A stretch of 60,520 nt of DNA from Thermotoga sp. (GCF_021162145.1 NZ_JAGGZH010000026.1:1-60520); one strand, 5' to 3'. Positions 1-9,507 are shown, numbered from the stretch's first letter. The notes: a model not told the origin generated them from the letters alone. Translations and numbers: made by a program.

Positions 1-160
1 AGACACACTGGAACAGGCACTAAACAGAGCAGGTGCGAAAAGCGGGAACAAAGGTTTTGAGGCTGCCATGGTGGCAATTGAGATGGCAAATCTATCAAAG
101 AAACTCAGGAGGGATACTTTTGAAACACCTGATAGCAACCGCGGCAAACAGCAAAATTGA
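1..160 (+). CDS. ribH: 6,7-dimethyl-8-ribityllumazine synthase, C-terminal fragment
   Basis: The frame is open from base 2 to a TGA at 158-160. It reads [20 protein letters not shown] and then an [11 protein letters not shown] stretch, the typical C-terminal helix region of lumazine synthase (RibH), which condenses the ribityl-pyrimidine with 3,4-dihydroxy-2-butanone 4-phosphate in riboflavin synthesis. The 5' part lies outside the window. After the conserved IEMANL helix there is a polar tail of about 20 residues, longer than is usual for the family. The stop lies 41 bases inside the next gene, so the two are probably translationally coupled. Confidence 0.85.
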   Translation, partial: DTLEQALNRAGAKSGNKGFEAAMVAIEMANLSKKLRRDTFETPDSNRGKQQN

Positions 161-932
161 GGAATTTCTCAAGAACGATTGGTATCGTTCTCTCAGAGAA
201 AACGTTGATTTGACAAAAATCGATGTTCTGATCATTGACTACGGGCTGAACAATCCTCCTGAAGGAGTCATAATCTTTCCTGCTGTTGTACATTCCGGAC
301 TCATAAACAACACCAGATTCTTGAACCTGGCCCTCTTTCTGGAAGAACATCCTGAGTACGATCAGATTCTTTTCTGTGACGGGGGAGACATTATCTTTCA
401 GAAAGACATCTCACATCTTTTTGAGGAACACAAAGATTCATATCGTGCTGTTGTGGAACGACTGAGTCCTCCTATCGATCTGTTGGTAAAAGAAGAAGAC
501 CTGATTAACGGAAAAGAGATAAAATCCTTTCTCTCTGAAAAAAGGCTCTTTAACGTGGGAATGATAATGGCGCCGAGAGAAGGCTTCATCAAGTTAGCAG
601 ATGAAATGAAAAAACACCTGAAAAACATGAATGTCTGGGGAGGAGACACTGTCATTGGAAACTTTGTGATGTACAAAAATTCCTATGTTGAACTTCCCAC
701 CAAATACAACTTCATCCCTTCAACCGCAAGGGAGAAGTTTTATGTCAAAGATTCAAAGTTCTACCTCCAGAACGGTGAGCTGATTCCAATAGTGCACAAT
801 GCAGGAAGGTACAGATTTCTAAGACCCGTTCGGAATTTCGGTTACGGAGAAGGAAAAAATAAAGTCAACAGGTTGAACATCTTCTTATTCAGAATCTCTT
901 TTAGCATAGCAAATCTTTTGAAAAGAAAATGA
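120..932 (+). CDS. Putative GT-A-fold glycosyltransferase (GT8-like)
   Basis: A protein of about 270 residues. I chose the TTG at 120 because AGGAGGG (107-113) lies just upstream; an in-frame GTG at 33 has no SD and falls deep inside ribH. Residues 84-93 ([10 protein letters not shown]) resemble the metal-binding DxD region of GT-A glycosyltransferases, and a late [11 protein letters not shown] segment fits the C-terminal His/Gly motif of GT8-like enzymes. There is no signal peptide. The C-terminus is basic and hydrophobic ([16 protein letters not shown]), possibly for membrane association. Donor and acceptor cannot be inferred. Family-level assignment only. Confidence 0.55.
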   Translation: MKHLIATAANSKIEEFLKNDWYRSLRENVDLTKIDVLIIDYGLNNPPEGVIIFPAVVHSGLINNTRFLNLALFLEEHPEYDQILFCDGGDIIFQKDISHLFEEHKDSYRAVVERLSPPIDLLVKEEDLINGKEIKSFLSEKRLFNVGMIMAPREGFIKLADEMKKHLKNMNVWGGDTVIGNFVMYKNSYVELPTKYNFIPSTAREKFYVKDSKFYLQNGELIPIVHNAGRYRFLRPVRNFGYGEGKNKVNRLNIFLFRISFSIANLLKRK

Positions 933-950
933 GGGGATTTCCCCCTCATT
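928..950. terminator. Convergent hairpin between the glycosyltransferase gene and hflC
   Basis: AATGAGGGG (928-936) pairs perfectly with CCCCTCATT (942-950) around a 5-base loop. The stem contains the stop codons of both converging genes. On the minus strand it is followed by a T-rich stretch (TTCTTTTC), so it fits best as the hflC terminator; on the plus strand there is no T-tract. Confidence 0.65.
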
Positions 951-1797
951 CTGACTTTAGATACTTGAAGGAATCAAGTTCATCTCCTATGAGCAAAATT
1001 CCTCCTTCGATAGATCTGTACACCTCCATTGTACGCCAGAATTCGTAGAAGTCTTTGTCCTTTGAGAAAATCTCCGCGTAGATCTTCACTGCACTCGCTT
1101 CTCCTGTACCCTTTATTTGCTCTGCTGTGCTTTGGGCCTCGGCTATCAACACCTTTGCTGTTTTATCCGCTTCAGCACGTATCTTTCTGGCTTCCTTTTC
1201 TCCCTCAGCTCTTATTTGCGCAGCTATGCTGTAGCGTTCTGCTCTCATTCTGTTGTACACAGCCTGTTCGTTTTCTGCGGGAAGGTCCGCATGCTTCACT
1301 CTGACGTCAACCACCTCTATCCCGAAATCTTTAAGAGCTTCCCTAGAAAGCTCCGTAACTTCCTTCAGGAGTTCTTCTCTTTTTTCCGAAATGATCTCAT
1401 CGAAGTTGGACTTTGCAAAAATGTTTCTGACATGTGAATACACCACATCATCTATTCTTGGAAGAGCAAGCTGAACACTTTTAAGAGATTTTATGAAAGT
1501 CTCTGGATCCTTTATCCTCCAGAGAACGTAAGTGTCTATCACAAGTGTCTTCTTATCAGAAGCTATGATCTTCTCCGGTTCGATATCATAAAGAAGAATC
1601 CTTTTGTCAAACCTCACCACCTTATCGATGAAGGGCTGTTTAATGTAAATTCCCGGCTCTGTCTTGACTGAAACAATCTTTCCAAATCTCAGCACCACTG
1701 CCTGCTGCGTTTGATCAACAATGTAGAAGGAAGCCAGAGCGAGCACAAAACCAACCACGATCAAAATGATCAGAAGAGAAAGAATCCATATTTTCAT
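946..1797 (-). CDS. hflC: HflC, SPFH/prohibitin-family membrane protein
   Basis: 283 residues. An N-terminal membrane helix (about residues 4-26) is followed by an SPFH/Band-7 domain beginning IVDQTQQAVVLRFGKI. The C-terminal half is a charged, Ala-rich coiled coil (IRAEGEKEARKIRAEADKTA) typical of HflC. HflK and HflC form a large cage on the inner membrane that, in bacteria where it has been studied, encloses the FtsH protease and modulates its access to membrane substrates. The start overlaps the hflK stop by 4 bases, the usual hflK-hflC arrangement. Confidence 0.92.
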   Translation of the reverse strand: MKIWILSLLIILIVVGFVLALASFYIVDQTQQAVVLRFGKIVSVKTEPGIYIKQPFIDKVVRFDKRILLYDIEPEKIIASDKKTLVIDTYVLWRIKDPETFIKSLKSVQLALPRIDDVVYSHVRNIFAKSNFDEIISEKREELLKEVTELSREALKDFGIEVVDVRVKHADLPAENEQAVYNRMRAERYSIAAQIRAEGEKEARKIRAEADKTAKVLIAEAQSTAEQIKGTGEASAVKIYAEIFSKDKDFYEFWRTMEVYRSIEGGILLIGDELDSFKYLKSE

Positions 1798-2720
1798 TTT
1801 CCCATCTCCTTGAGCAATTCAGAAATGTTCAAAACGTTAAGAGAATCAGCATCCCCTATGAATATAACTTTGTCCTTGTTTTTCTCAAGAATAGACTGGA
1901 GAGCATCCAGAAGCATGCGCTTTCTTGTGATATCCGGTGCCTTGGTGTATTCCTTGAGTATCCTGTTAAATCTTTCTGCCTCTCCCAATGCTTTCAGATA
2001 GACCTCCTGAGCGTAAGCTTCTGCCTGTCTCAATATTTCCTGAGCCTGACCCTGTGCTTTGGGTACTATGTCGTTGGCGTATTTTCTTGCCTCGTTTATC
2101 AATCGTTCCTTGTCCTGTCTTGCGTTGTTCACATCGTCAAAGGCATCCACCACAGGATCTGGTGGAACGACTTCTTGAAGATAAACGTTTTCCACTTTTA
2201 TACCACAGTTGTAGGAATCCAGTATCTTCTGAACCATTTTTGCAGTTTCAAGTCCTATCTCGTCTCTTCCAATTGTAAGAACATCGTCTATGTTTCTCAT
2301 AGCCACTTTTTCTCTGAGAACAGATTCCGTCGTGAATCTAACGATCGAATCCGCTTCCGTTATGTTGAAGGCATAAGCAACTGGATCCTTCACTCTGTAC
2401 TGAACGACAGCCTCAACGCTAACCAGGTTGTTATCTCCGGTTATCATGATGGCTTCCTGCGAAACAGACTGATAGGTTATTCTTCCGCCTCTTTGAATAC
2501 TCCTGAAACCTATCTCGACTTTTCTCACCGTCGAGATATCAACGATCACATGTGACTGGAAAGGATAGGGAAGATGATAATGAATTCCTGGCTGGACAAC
2601 AGAAGAGAATTTCCCAAAGGTTTTAATGAGTGCAACTTCAGACGGTCCCACCTGATAAACTCCCGTGAGCATGTAGATTCCTACAGCGATGAAAAGAACT
2701 ATCCATACGTATTTTCCCAC
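1794..2720 (-). CDS. hflK: HflK, SPFH/prohibitin-family membrane protein
   Basis: 308 residues from a GTG start preceded by GGAGGTGAAAGA. One N-terminal membrane helix is followed by a Band-7 domain (VGPSEVALIKTFGKF) and a long region with VYLQEVVPPDPVVDAFDDV, characteristic of HflK, then an Ala/Glu-rich coiled coil. It lacks the Gly-rich N-terminal tail of the E. coli protein. It is the partner of HflC downstream and probably shares a transcript with guaA and the glycosylase gene upstream. Confidence 0.92.
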   Translation of the reverse strand: MGKYVWIVLFIAVGIYMLTGVYQVGPSEVALIKTFGKFSSVVQPGIHYHLPYPFQSHVIVDISTVRKVEIGFRSIQRGGRITYQSVSQEAIMITGDNNLVSVEAVVQYRVKDPVAYAFNITEADSIVRFTTESVLREKVAMRNIDDVLTIGRDEIGLETAKMVQKILDSYNCGIKVENVYLQEVVPPDPVVDAFDDVNNARQDKERLINEARKYANDIVPKAQGQAQEILRQAEAYAQEVYLKALGEAERFNRILKEYTKAPDITRKRMLLDALQSILEKNKDKVIFIGDADSLNVLNISELLKEMGK

Positions 2721-2732
2721 TCTTTCACCTCC

Positions 2733-3356
2733 TTATTTTTCCACCTTTCCTTTCACAAGATACCACAGATAGAGATCAAACTTCCCCAGAGGTTCGCCGA
2801 ATTTCTCCGCCACTTTCCGCAGAAGCTCTTCTATGTAGAGATACCTTTTTTTGGACCAGCTTTTTGGAATGTCTGTCAGTAAATTGTGGCTTTTCACCAA
2901 TCTCAGAACGTGCTTGTCTAAGATGGCAAGATCTTCTACCCCTGCGTTTCTAAGAAAGTGGCTGGACTCTTTCCAGCCTATTCCCCTTGCATTCTTCACG
3001 AGAAACTCTCTCGAGAGGAAGGGATCTCCGTTTACCAGTTCTCTCAACCTTCCTACCAACCATCTGTTTGCCACGATGAACTCTGCCCTCTTTTGAGGAT
3101 ATCTGTGACCGAGCTTTCTCAGTTCTTCTGCAAGCTTCTCGGGAGGAAAATGAACAAAACCTTTTCCGATGTCCTTCTGTGCTCTGATTCCACCTTCAGC
3201 ACTCCAGTTTGCTGTGAGAACACAAAAGGAAAGCTCACAGAACAGATCTTCCTCTGTTCCCTCTTTTCCGAGTTTTATGAACTCCTCGAATCTTTCCTCG
3301 ACCAGGGGTTTTGCCTTCCAGCGAATTTCCTCAAGCTCTTCCAGGAGTTTTTCCAA
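2733..3356 (-). CDS. ogg: 8-oxoguanine DNA glycosylase/AP lyase, Ogg2 type
   Basis: 207 residues from a TTG start. It has the small-domain layout of archaeal-type Ogg2: a helix-hairpin-helix ending in ARGIGWKESSHFLRN, with Lys129 as the expected Schiff-base lysine, and Asp147 in LAILDKHVLR as the catalytic aspartate. It should excise 8-oxoguanine and nick the abasic site. This family is mainly archaeal and is found in some thermophilic bacteria. Its start lies 4 bases beyond the guaA stop, so it is co-transcribed with guaA. Confidence 0.88.
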   Translation of the reverse strand: MEKLLEELEEIRWKAKPLVEERFEEFIKLGKEGTEEDLFCELSFCVLTANWSAEGGIRAQKDIGKGFVHFPPEKLAEELRKLGHRYPQKRAEFIVANRWLVGRLRELVNGDPFLSREFLVKNARGIGWKESSHFLRNAGVEDLAILDKHVLRLVKSHNLLTDIPKSWSKKRYLYIEELLRKVAEKFGEPLGKFDLYLWYLVKGKVEK

Positions 3357-3360
3357 GCTC

Positions 3361-4872
3361 TCACTCCCACTCTATAGTTGCAGGAGGCTTGGAGGTGATA
3401 TCGTAAACCACTCTTCCTACGCCTTTCACTTCCCTTGTGATTCTTCGTGCCACTTCGTCCAGTATATCATGCGGAATTCTAGACCAGTCTGCCGTCATTC
3501 CTTCCACGCTGTTCACAGCTCGAAGTGCGATCACGTACTCGTATGCTCTTGCGTCCCCTTTCACTCCTACGCTTTTTATTGGTAGAAGAACGGCGAATGC
3601 CTGCCAGACCTTGTCGTAGTAGCTGTGCTTTCTGAGTGTTTCTATGAATATGTGATCTGCTTCTCTCAACATCTCGAGCTTTTCTTCTGTTACTTCTCCC
3701 AGTACTCTCACGGCAAGGCCCGGCCCAGGGAACGGATGTCTGTTTATGATTCTGTCCGGGATACCAAGATACTTTCCCACTTTTCTCACTTCGTCTTTGA
3801 AGAGATCTCTCAGCGGTTCTACCAGTTTCAGGTTCATCTTTTCTGGGAGTCCTCCTACGTTGTGGTGGCTTTTTATCTTCGCTGTTGTTTTGCCGGACGC
3901 TGCGCTCTCTATCACGTCTGAGTAGATCGTTCCCTGAACAAGAAATTCCACATCATGTTTCTTTGCTTCTTCTTCAAAAACCCGTATGAACTCTTCTCCG
4001 ATGATCTTTCTTTTCCTTTCTGGATCGGTCACTCCTTTGAGTTTTTCCAAGAAACGCTTTCTTGCATCCACAACCACAAGATTCATATCGAAGTGTTCCT
4101 TGAATACTTTCTCCACTTCTTCTCTTTCGTTTTTTCTCAAAAGACCGTGGTCCACAAAGACACACACAAGGTTCTTTCCGATTGCTTTGTGTGTGAGAAC
4201 GGCTGCTACGGAAGAGTCGACCCCTCCCGACAGCGCAAGGATCGCTTTTTTGTTACCTATCGTCTCTTTGATCTTTCTTATCTTCTCTTCGACGAGATCT
4301 CCTATCTTCCAGTTTCTTTGAAACTTACACACTTTGAAGAGAAAATTCGAGATAATCTTTTTGCCGTACTCCGTGTGATGAACTTCCGGATGAAATTGAA
4401 GAAGCCAGAATCTCTTTCCATCGGTCGCAGCCGCTATCACACCCGTTTCCGAAACGGCAATAGGGTGAAAACCCTCCGGTAGTCTTACCACCTCGTCACC
4501 GTGGCTCATCCACACGTGAATTTTCTTTGGTATCCCTTCGAAAAGCGGGTCTTCCGAAAGTTCCACAAGAGTTCTTCCATACTCTCCTCTTCCTCTTTTC
4601 ACTTCCCCACCGAGTTCTTTCACCACCAGTTGCATGCCGTAACAGATGGCAAGAACAGGGCCTTTGTATTCATAGAACCACGCTGGTAGTTTCGGGGCAT
4701 CTTTTTCGTAAACGCTTCTTGGACCACCTGAGAGGATCACCGCGTCCACCTTGGAAAGATCCACGGCGTCGTCTGGAAAAGCTATCTCGGAGTAAACTTC
4801 GTTTTCTCTGATCCGTCTTGTTATCAATCGAGAGTACTGTGAACCGTAGTCTACTACAAAGACCAACTCCAT
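3361..4872 (-). CDS. guaA: GMP synthase (glutamine-hydrolysing)
   Basis: 503 residues. The N-terminal class I amidotransferase domain has its nucleophile Cys77 in AICYGMQL and the catalytic His in QFHPEVHHT. The ATP-pyrophosphatase domain follows with the P-loop [12 protein letters not shown], then the C-terminal dimerisation domain ending [11 protein letters not shown]. It aminates XMP to GMP with glutamine and ATP. The ATG has the strong SD GGGAGGG. It is the first gene of a minus-strand unit guaA-ogg-hflK-hflC. Confidence 0.97.
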   Translation of the reverse strand: MELVFVVDYGSQYSRLITRRIRENEVYSEIAFPDDAVDLSKVDAVILSGGPRSVYEKDAPKLPAWFYEYKGPVLAICYGMQLVVKELGGEVKRGRGEYGRTLVELSEDPLFEGIPKKIHVWMSHGDEVVRLPEGFHPIAVSETGVIAAATDGKRFWLLQFHPEVHHTEYGKKIISNFLFKVCKFQRNWKIGDLVEEKIRKIKETIGNKKAILALSGGVDSSVAAVLTHKAIGKNLVCVFVDHGLLRKNEREEVEKVFKEHFDMNLVVVDARKRFLEKLKGVTDPERKRKIIGEEFIRVFEEEAKKHDVEFLVQGTIYSDVIESAASGKTTAKIKSHHNVGGLPEKMNLKLVEPLRDLFKDEVRKVGKYLGIPDRIINRHPFPGPGLAVRVLGEVTEEKLEMLREADHIFIETLRKHSYYDKVWQAFAVLLPIKSVGVKGDARAYEYVIALRAVNSVEGMTADWSRIPHDILDEVARRITREVKGVGRVVYDITSKPPATIEWE

Positions 4873-4889
4873 CCCTCCCAGCTCTTTTA

Positions 4890-4917
4890 ATTCTATTAAA
4901 TCATATATTTAACCCAA
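4890..4917 (-). promoter_or_regulatory. Candidate promoter of guaA-ogg-hflKC
   Basis: On the minus strand TTGGGT (4917-4912) and TAGAAT (4895-4890) are separated by 16 bases. Initiation would fall near 4883, about ten bases upstream of the guaA ATG. The -35 matches consensus at only part of its positions. Confidence 0.4.
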
Positions 4918-4924
4918 AAGAAAT

Positions 4925-4952
4925 TTGCGTTGAAGAGAGTGAATCCTAAAAT
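4925..4952 (+). promoter_or_regulatory. Candidate promoter of the chromate-transporter genes
   Basis: TTGCGT (4925-4930) and TAAAAT (4947-4952) are separated by 16 bases. Transcription would begin near 4959, close to the SD GGGAGGTG of the first gene. It lies back-to-back with the guaA promoter in this short divergent region. Confidence 0.4.
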
Positions 4953-4972
4953 CAAATCGGGAGGTGGGAAGT

Positions 4973-5488
4973 TTGGTTGCAAGGCTTTTCCTGCTGTTTC
5001 TCAGAATATCCGCTTTAACGATAGGTGGAGGATACGCCATGATTCCTGTGATGAAATGGGAGCTGGAAAAGTCCGGGCTTTTGACAGAAAGAGAATTCTT
5101 TCGGATTGTCAGCATGGCACAGGTAATACCGGGTCCTATCGCTTTCAACACGGCTATCCTGGTTGGAAAAAGACTGTCGGGACTGTCTGGTGCGATCGCA
5201 TCTGGGGTGGCCGTTGTATTGCCACCGTTCTTTGCTATCGTTATCGTGGCGGAGATCATTCGTTCCCTTTCCGGGATCAGCTACGTTCGAAGCTTTTTAA
5301 AGGGAGCATACATTGCTATTGTTGGGCTTGTGGGAAGTGTTCTGTTTCGACTCGTGAAAAATCAACGTTGGAATCTGTACAGATTATCTCTCGTGGGCCT
5401 TTCTGTTCTTGTTCTAATTTTCCACAGCTTTCTTGTCATACCAGTGATTCTTTTGCTTGCCATTGCACTTTACTTGAGGGAGGAATGA
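4973..5488 (+). CDS. chrA: Chromate transporter family protein, first half-size subunit
   Basis: About 171 residues of mostly hydrophobic sequence with some six membrane segments. It carries the CHR-family signatures GGGYAMI near the N-terminus and MAQVIPGPIAFNTA. I prefer the TTG at 4973, six bases after GGGAGGTG; an in-frame GTG at 4964 overlaps that SD. Full-length ChrA proteins hold two such domains. Here, as in many bacteria, two adjacent genes each encode one half and probably work as a heterodimer. Chromate efflux is the family role; the true substrate is unproven. Confidence 0.82.
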   Translation: MVARLFLLFLRISALTIGGGYAMIPVMKWELEKSGLLTEREFFRIVSMAQVIPGPIAFNTAILVGKRLSGLSGAIASGVAVVLPPFFAIVIVAEIIRSLSGISYVRSFLKGAYIAIVGLVGSVLFRLVKNQRWNLYRLSLVGLSVLVLIFHSFLVIPVILLLAIALYLREE

Positions 5489-5491
5489 ACC

Positions 5492-5992
5492 TTGTGGAAG
5501 CTCGCTCTTGTCTTTCTTAAAGTGGGGTTTCTATCTTTCGGTGGTGGATGGGCAATCGTTGGAATTCTGAAAAACGAACTCGTCTCCGGAGGGTTCCTCT
5601 CCCTTGAGGAGTTCTCGCAAGCCGTTTCGATCGCTCAGATGACACCAGGGCCTGTGGCGATAAACCTTGCCACCTACACGGGCTACAAATTCTTCGGATT
5701 GGCTGGAGCCATACTGAACACGATCTCTTTTCTTGGAGCACCAGTTTTGGTGCTCTCCGCTGCTATTTTTCTTGGGAAGCGCCTGGGGCTGCAGAGAAGA
5801 AGGTTGATGAAGGCCTTGGAGGGTGTTACTACCGCTCTCATGTTCGTCACTCTCTTTTCTCTGATGGGGGCTATCAAGAACCCTGTTATGATCGTTTTCG
5901 GCGTTGCCGCCTTTGTGTGTTCGTTTACAAAAGTACACCCGCTTGTGATCATACTCGGTTGTGGTCTGGTGGGTGCCCTTCTCAGGTTTTGA
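5492..5992 (+). CDS. chrA: Chromate transporter family protein, second half-size subunit
   Basis: 166 residues from a TTG preceded by GAGGGAGGA, three bases after the first subunit's stop. It shows the family motifs SFGGGWAIVG and AQMTPGPVAINLATY, and about five to six membrane segments. The two halves diverge from each other, as expected for opposite-topology partners. Its 3' end lies 31 bases before the valS start, so the transporter pair and valS are probably co-transcribed. Confidence 0.82.
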   Translation: MWKLALVFLKVGFLSFGGGWAIVGILKNELVSGGFLSLEEFSQAVSIAQMTPGPVAINLATYTGYKFFGLAGAILNTISFLGAPVLVLSAAIFLGKRLGLQRRRLMKALEGVTTALMFVTLFSLMGAIKNPVMIVFGVAAFVCSFTKVHPLVIILGCGLVGALLRF

Positions 5993-6023
5993 TAAAATAT
6001 CTCAAGAGAAGGAGGTGCTGAGA

Positions 6024-8621
6024 GTGGCAGAGCTTTCGACCAAATACAATCCAGCGGAAATAGAAACCAAATGGTACAGGTACTGGGAAGAAAAAGGTTA
6101 CTTCACACCAAAGGATGTCGGTGAGAAGTTTTCCATTGTGATACCACCACCGAACATCACGGGAAGGATTCACATGGGGCACGCCCTCAACATAACGCTT
6201 CAGGACATAGTAGTTAGGTACAAGAGGATGAAAGGATACGATGTCCTGTGGGTCCCCGGTGAAGACCACGCGGGAATAGCTACCCAAAACGCCGTAGAGA
6301 AGTTCCTTCTCCAAACACAGGGTAAGGCTCGAGAAGAGATAGGAAGAGAAAAGTTCCTCGAGATCACCTGGAGATGGGCGAACAAGTACAGAAAAGAGAT
6401 CAGAGAACAGATAAAGGCCCTTGGAGCATCGGTAGACTGGACGAGGGAGCGCTTCACTCTGGATGAAGGACTCAGTAGAGCGGTAAGAAAGGTCTTTGTA
6501 GAGCTCTACAAGAAGGGTCTTATCTACAAGGGAAAGTACATCGTGAACTGGTGTCCAAGGTGCAAAACTGTGCTCTCAGACGAAGAGGTAGAACACAAAG
6601 AACACAAGGCAAAGCTCTATTACGTGAAGTATCCAGTTAAAGGTTCCGATGAGTACATCGTCGTTGCAACCACAAGACCAGAAACGATGCTTGGAGACAC
6701 AGCAGTGGCTGTCCACCCGGAAGATGAAAGATACAAAGACTTTGTCGGCAAAACGCTCATCCTTCCACTCGTTGGAAGAGAGATCCCGGTTATTGCGGAC
6801 AAATACGTTGACCCGAAATTTGGAACGGGGGCAGTGAAAGTGACACCTGCTCACGATCCAAACGACTACCTCATCGCACAAAGACATAACCTTCCAATGG
6901 TAGAGATTTTCGATGACAGCGCACAAATAAACGAAAACGGTGGAAAATACAGGGGGCTGGACAGGTACGAGGCAAGAGAAAGAATCGTGAAAGACTTGGA
7001 AGAGCGGGGTTTCCTTGTGAAAATAGAAGACTATACGCACTCCGTTGGCCACTGTTACAGATGTGATACGGTGATAGAACCCAAGCTCTCCGATCAGTGG
7101 TTTGTTGCCACAAAGCCACTGGCAAAAAGAGGAATCGAGGCTGTTGAAAAAGGAGAAATCAAATTTTTCCCGGAAAGGTGGACAAAGGTCTATCTAAACT
7201 GGATGCACGAGATCAGGGACTGGTGCATTTCCAGACAACTCTGGTGGGGTCACAGGATTCCGGTTTGGTACTGTCAGGACTGTGGGCACCTCAATGTCTC
7301 CGAAGAGGAGGTAGAAAGATGTGAAAAGTGTGGCTCCACGAACTTGAAACAGGATGAAGACGTACTCGACACGTGGTTTTCCTCTGCTCTATGGCCGTTT
7401 TCCACACTTGGTTGGCCAGAGGAAACGGAAGATCTGAAGAGGTACTATCCAACCGACCTTCTCGTCACTGGTTTCGATATCATCTTCTTCTGGGTTGCGA
7501 GAATGATCATGATGGGATACGAGTTCATGAACGAAAAACCATTCAGTCATGTCTACATACACCAGCTCGTCAGAGACAAGTATGGAAGAAAGATGAGTAA
7601 GTCCCTGGGGAACGGTATCGATCCCCTCGAAGTGATAGACAAGTATGGAGCAGATCCCATGAGATTCACCCTTGCTATACTTGCAGCCCAGGGAAGGGAC
7701 ATAAAACTCGATCCGAGGTACTTCGAAGCTTACAAGAAGTTTGCAAACAAGATATGGAACGCTACAAGATTCGTTTTGATGAATCTAGCCGATTACAAAG
7801 GAGTCCCACTTGAAAATCTTAAAACGGTTGACAAGTGGATACTCACAAGACTCAACAGAACGGTCGAAGAGGTAACAAAAGCTCTGGAAAGCTACGACTT
7901 CAACATAGCGGCGAGGGCCATATACAATTTCTTCTGGGACGAGTTCTGTGATTGGTACATTGAAGCTTCAAAACCAAGACTCAAGGCGAGCGAGAGAAAT
8001 CTTGTCCAGACGGTTCTTGTCAAAGTACTGGACACCTCTTTGAGACTTCTTCATCCGTTCATGCCGTTCCTCACAGAAGAGCTCTGGCAGAAGCTCCCCA
8101 TCGATGGTGAGTCGATAACGATAGCAAGATGGCCTGAGATCGAAGAAAAATACATTGATGAAACAGCGGAGAGGGAATTCACAAGGCTCATGAACATAAT
8201 ACGTGGTGTCAGGAACGTAAGGGCAGAAATGAATCTTCCGCAGTCTCAAAGAGTGAAGATTTTTGTCAAAGGGCTCGATGTCACGGACGAGATGGATCTG
8301 CTCTTCAAGACGCTTGGGAACATAGAGGATGTATCAGCTGTGAATGAAAAACCTCAGAAAACAGCAACTGCTTATGTTGAAGGAAATGTCGAAGTGTACG
8401 TTGACCTTGGCGGTTTGATCGACTTCGAAAGGGAAAAGGAGAGACTGAAACAAAACATGGAGAAAATCAAAAAGGAAATCGATCGTCTTGAAAAGAAACT
8501 CGCCAACAAGGAATTCGTAGAGAGGGCTCCCGAAGAAGTGGTTGAAGAAACAAAAAAGAGGTTGAATAACAACAAAGAACGCCTTGCAAGACTCGAATCG
8601 ATACTGAGAGATCTGGAGTAA
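6024..8621 (+). CDS. valS: Valyl-tRNA synthetase
   Basis: 865 residues from the GTG at 6024, chosen because GGAGGTG lies 6-12 bases upstream; the frame is open to 5961 but nothing supports an earlier start. The class Ia catalytic core has PPPNITGRIHMGHAL (HIGH-type motif) and KMSKSLGNGIDPLEV (KMSKS). The CP1 editing domain contains the conserved TTRPETMLGDTAVAVHP. Two Cys-rich zinc-binding knuckles are visible (WCPRC, YCQDC). The C-terminal coiled-coil arm (about the last 70 residues) is typical of ValRS. Confidence 0.97.
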   Translation: MAELSTKYNPAEIETKWYRYWEEKGYFTPKDVGEKFSIVIPPPNITGRIHMGHALNITLQDIVVRYKRMKGYDVLWVPGEDHAGIATQNAVEKFLLQTQGKAREEIGREKFLEITWRWANKYRKEIREQIKALGASVDWTRERFTLDEGLSRAVRKVFVELYKKGLIYKGKYIVNWCPRCKTVLSDEEVEHKEHKAKLYYVKYPVKGSDEYIVVATTRPETMLGDTAVAVHPEDERYKDFVGKTLILPLVGREIPVIADKYVDPKFGTGAVKVTPAHDPNDYLIAQRHNLPMVEIFDDSAQINENGGKYRGLDRYEARERIVKDLEERGFLVKIEDYTHSVGHCYRCDTVIEPKLSDQWFVATKPLAKRGIEAVEKGEIKFFPERWTKVYLNWMHEIRDWCISRQLWWGHRIPVWYCQDCGHLNVSEEEVERCEKCGSTNLKQDEDVLDTWFSSALWPFSTLGWPEETEDLKRYYPTDLLVTGFDIIFFWVARMIMMGYEFMNEKPFSHVYIHQLVRDKYGRKMSKSLGNGIDPLEVIDKYGADPMRFTLAILAAQGRDIKLDPRYFEAYKKFANKIWNATRFVLMNLADYKGVPLENLKTVDKWILTRLNRTVEEVTKALESYDFNIAARAIYNFFWDEFCDWYIEASKPRLKASERNLVQTVLVKVLDTSLRLLHPFMPFLTEELWQKLPIDGESITIARWPEIEEKYIDETAEREFTRLMNIIRGVRNVRAEMNLPQSQRVKIFVKGLDVTDEMDLLFKTLGNIEDVSAVNEKPQKTATAYVEGNVEVYVDLGGLIDFEREKERLKQNMEKIKKEIDRLEKKLANKEFVERAPEEVVEETKKRLNNNKERLARLESILRDLE

Positions 8622-8623
8622 AA

Positions 8624-8645
8624 AAGAGGGGCTGAAGCCCCTCTT
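8624..8645. terminator. Bidirectional terminator between valS and the NifX-like gene
   Basis: AAGAGGGGC (8624-8632) pairs with GCCCCTCTT (8637-8645) around a TGAA tetraloop. On the minus strand the stem is followed by a run of T (complement of 8621-8625), so termination looks stronger for the minus-strand gene; on the plus strand CAGTTTTC follows. Confidence 0.8.
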
Positions 8646-8651
8646 CAGTTT

Positions 8652-9020
8652 TCAATGGTGATGGAATTTTTCCCGGACTTCATAATCCGAGTCTCTCAGC
8701 TGCCCGGTTAAATATTGATTTATCACCTCTTCTACCGTTCCTGAAGCTCCTCTTATCACTTTTATGCCCAAACTCTCAAAGACAGAAATGGCCTTTCTTC
8801 CAATGCCCCTCACTATGACCAATTCCGCTCCTTTCTCTTTTACAAAGTTTGGAACAGCACCGGTGGTATGGTCCTGCGCAAGAGGGTTCTCCTCAACGAA
8901 CACGCTCATTAATTCGTTATTTTCCACCTTCACAAACGCGAAGTAAGGTGCTCTCCCGAAGTGTTCCGATATAGGGGAGTCTTTCCCTTTGTTTTCAGAG
9001 ACTGGAATGGCTATGATCAT
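8652..9020 (-). CDS. NifX/NafY-type dinitrogenase iron-molybdenum cofactor-binding domain protein
   Basis: About 122 residues starting [14 protein letters not shown]; the ATG at 9020 follows GAAGGAGGTG. The single domain contains [10 protein letters not shown] and [17 protein letters not shown], typical of the NifX/NafY/VnfX superfamily, and the protein ends in a His cluster (KFHHH). As I recall, the T. maritima counterpart (TM1816) has a solved RNase H-like fold. No nitrogenase is present, so a role in handling a metal or Fe-S cluster is inferred, supported by the ferredoxin gene 13 bases upstream. Physiological role unknown. Confidence 0.8.
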   Translation of the reverse strand: MIIAIPVSENKGKDSPISEHFGRAPYFAFVKVENNELMSVFVEENPLAQDHTTGAVPNFVKEKGAELVIVRGIGRKAISVFESLGIKVIRGASGTVEEVINQYLTGQLRDSDYEVREKFHHH

Positions 9021-9033
9021 CGTTTCACCTCCT

Positions 9034-9453
9034 TCAAGGTTCAGGATTAGTTTCTGTTTCCTTTGCTGATAGGTGTTCATCGGGTAGCAGAGGTTTTATT
9101 ATTTCAAAAGCCTTTTTCACAATCTTGTTCTGCGCAACCAATTTCTTTATGTAAGAAACATCGGGGAAACTTATTGCCCCCGTTGGGCAAAGATTCATAC
9201 ATGTCTGGCATGCAACCATGCAATTGTAAGGACGTGCCACAATCACTTTTCCTTCTTTTTTGTCGAAGTCGAACACTCGTCTTCCACAAGTTACAAAGCA
9301 AATACCACACGTTGCGCATTTGTCGTAGTTGATGATTGGATACCACTCTATCGTTTTTCTATCTACACCCCACCATGGAATTTCAGAAAGATCACGAATT
9401 TCCCGTCCTAGAGCGTCCTTTCCGATCACTGGAGTGTTTTTGAATTCCGCCAT
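9034..9453 (-). CDS. 2[4Fe-4S] ferredoxin-like protein
   Basis: 139 residues. Eight cysteines form two cluster motifs: C46, C49, C52 and C56 (CxxCxxCxxxC), and C78, C82, C85 and C89 (CxxxCxxCxxxCP). Both have non-standard spacing at one end, and the second has [14 protein letters not shown] 40-residue N-terminal extension precedes the cluster domain and a helical tail follows, so it is not a plain bacterial ferredoxin. ATG at 9453 with SD GGGAGGGAG. That SD lies inside a perfect 11-bp hairpin and is preceded by a 12-codon Cys-rich ORF (see those entries). Electron-transfer partner unknown. Confidence 0.85.
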   Translation of the reverse strand: MAEFKNTPVIGKDALGREIRDLSEIPWWGVDRKTIEWYPIINYDKCATCGICFVTCGRRVFDFDKKEGKVIVARPYNCMVACQTCMNLCPTGAISFPDVSYIKKLVAQNKIVKKAFEIIKPLLPDEHLSAKETETNPEP

Positions 9454-9456
9454 AAT

Positions 9457-9507
9457 CTCCCTCCCTAGCTCGTTTTTTTATTTTCCTAATTGTAAATAGG
9501 GAGGGAG
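9457..9507 (-). promoter_or_regulatory. SD-masking hairpin in front of the ferredoxin gene
   Basis: On the minus-strand RNA, CTCCCTCCCTA (9507-9497) is exactly complementary to TAGGGAGGGAG (9467-9457), an 11-bp perfect stem with a 29-base AT-rich loop. The downstream arm is the ferredoxin Shine-Dalgarno sequence. The upstream arm starts two bases after the stop codon of the 12-codon ORF, within the footprint of a ribosome paused at that stop. The complementarity is seen directly; its regulatory role is inferred. Confidence 0.65.
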
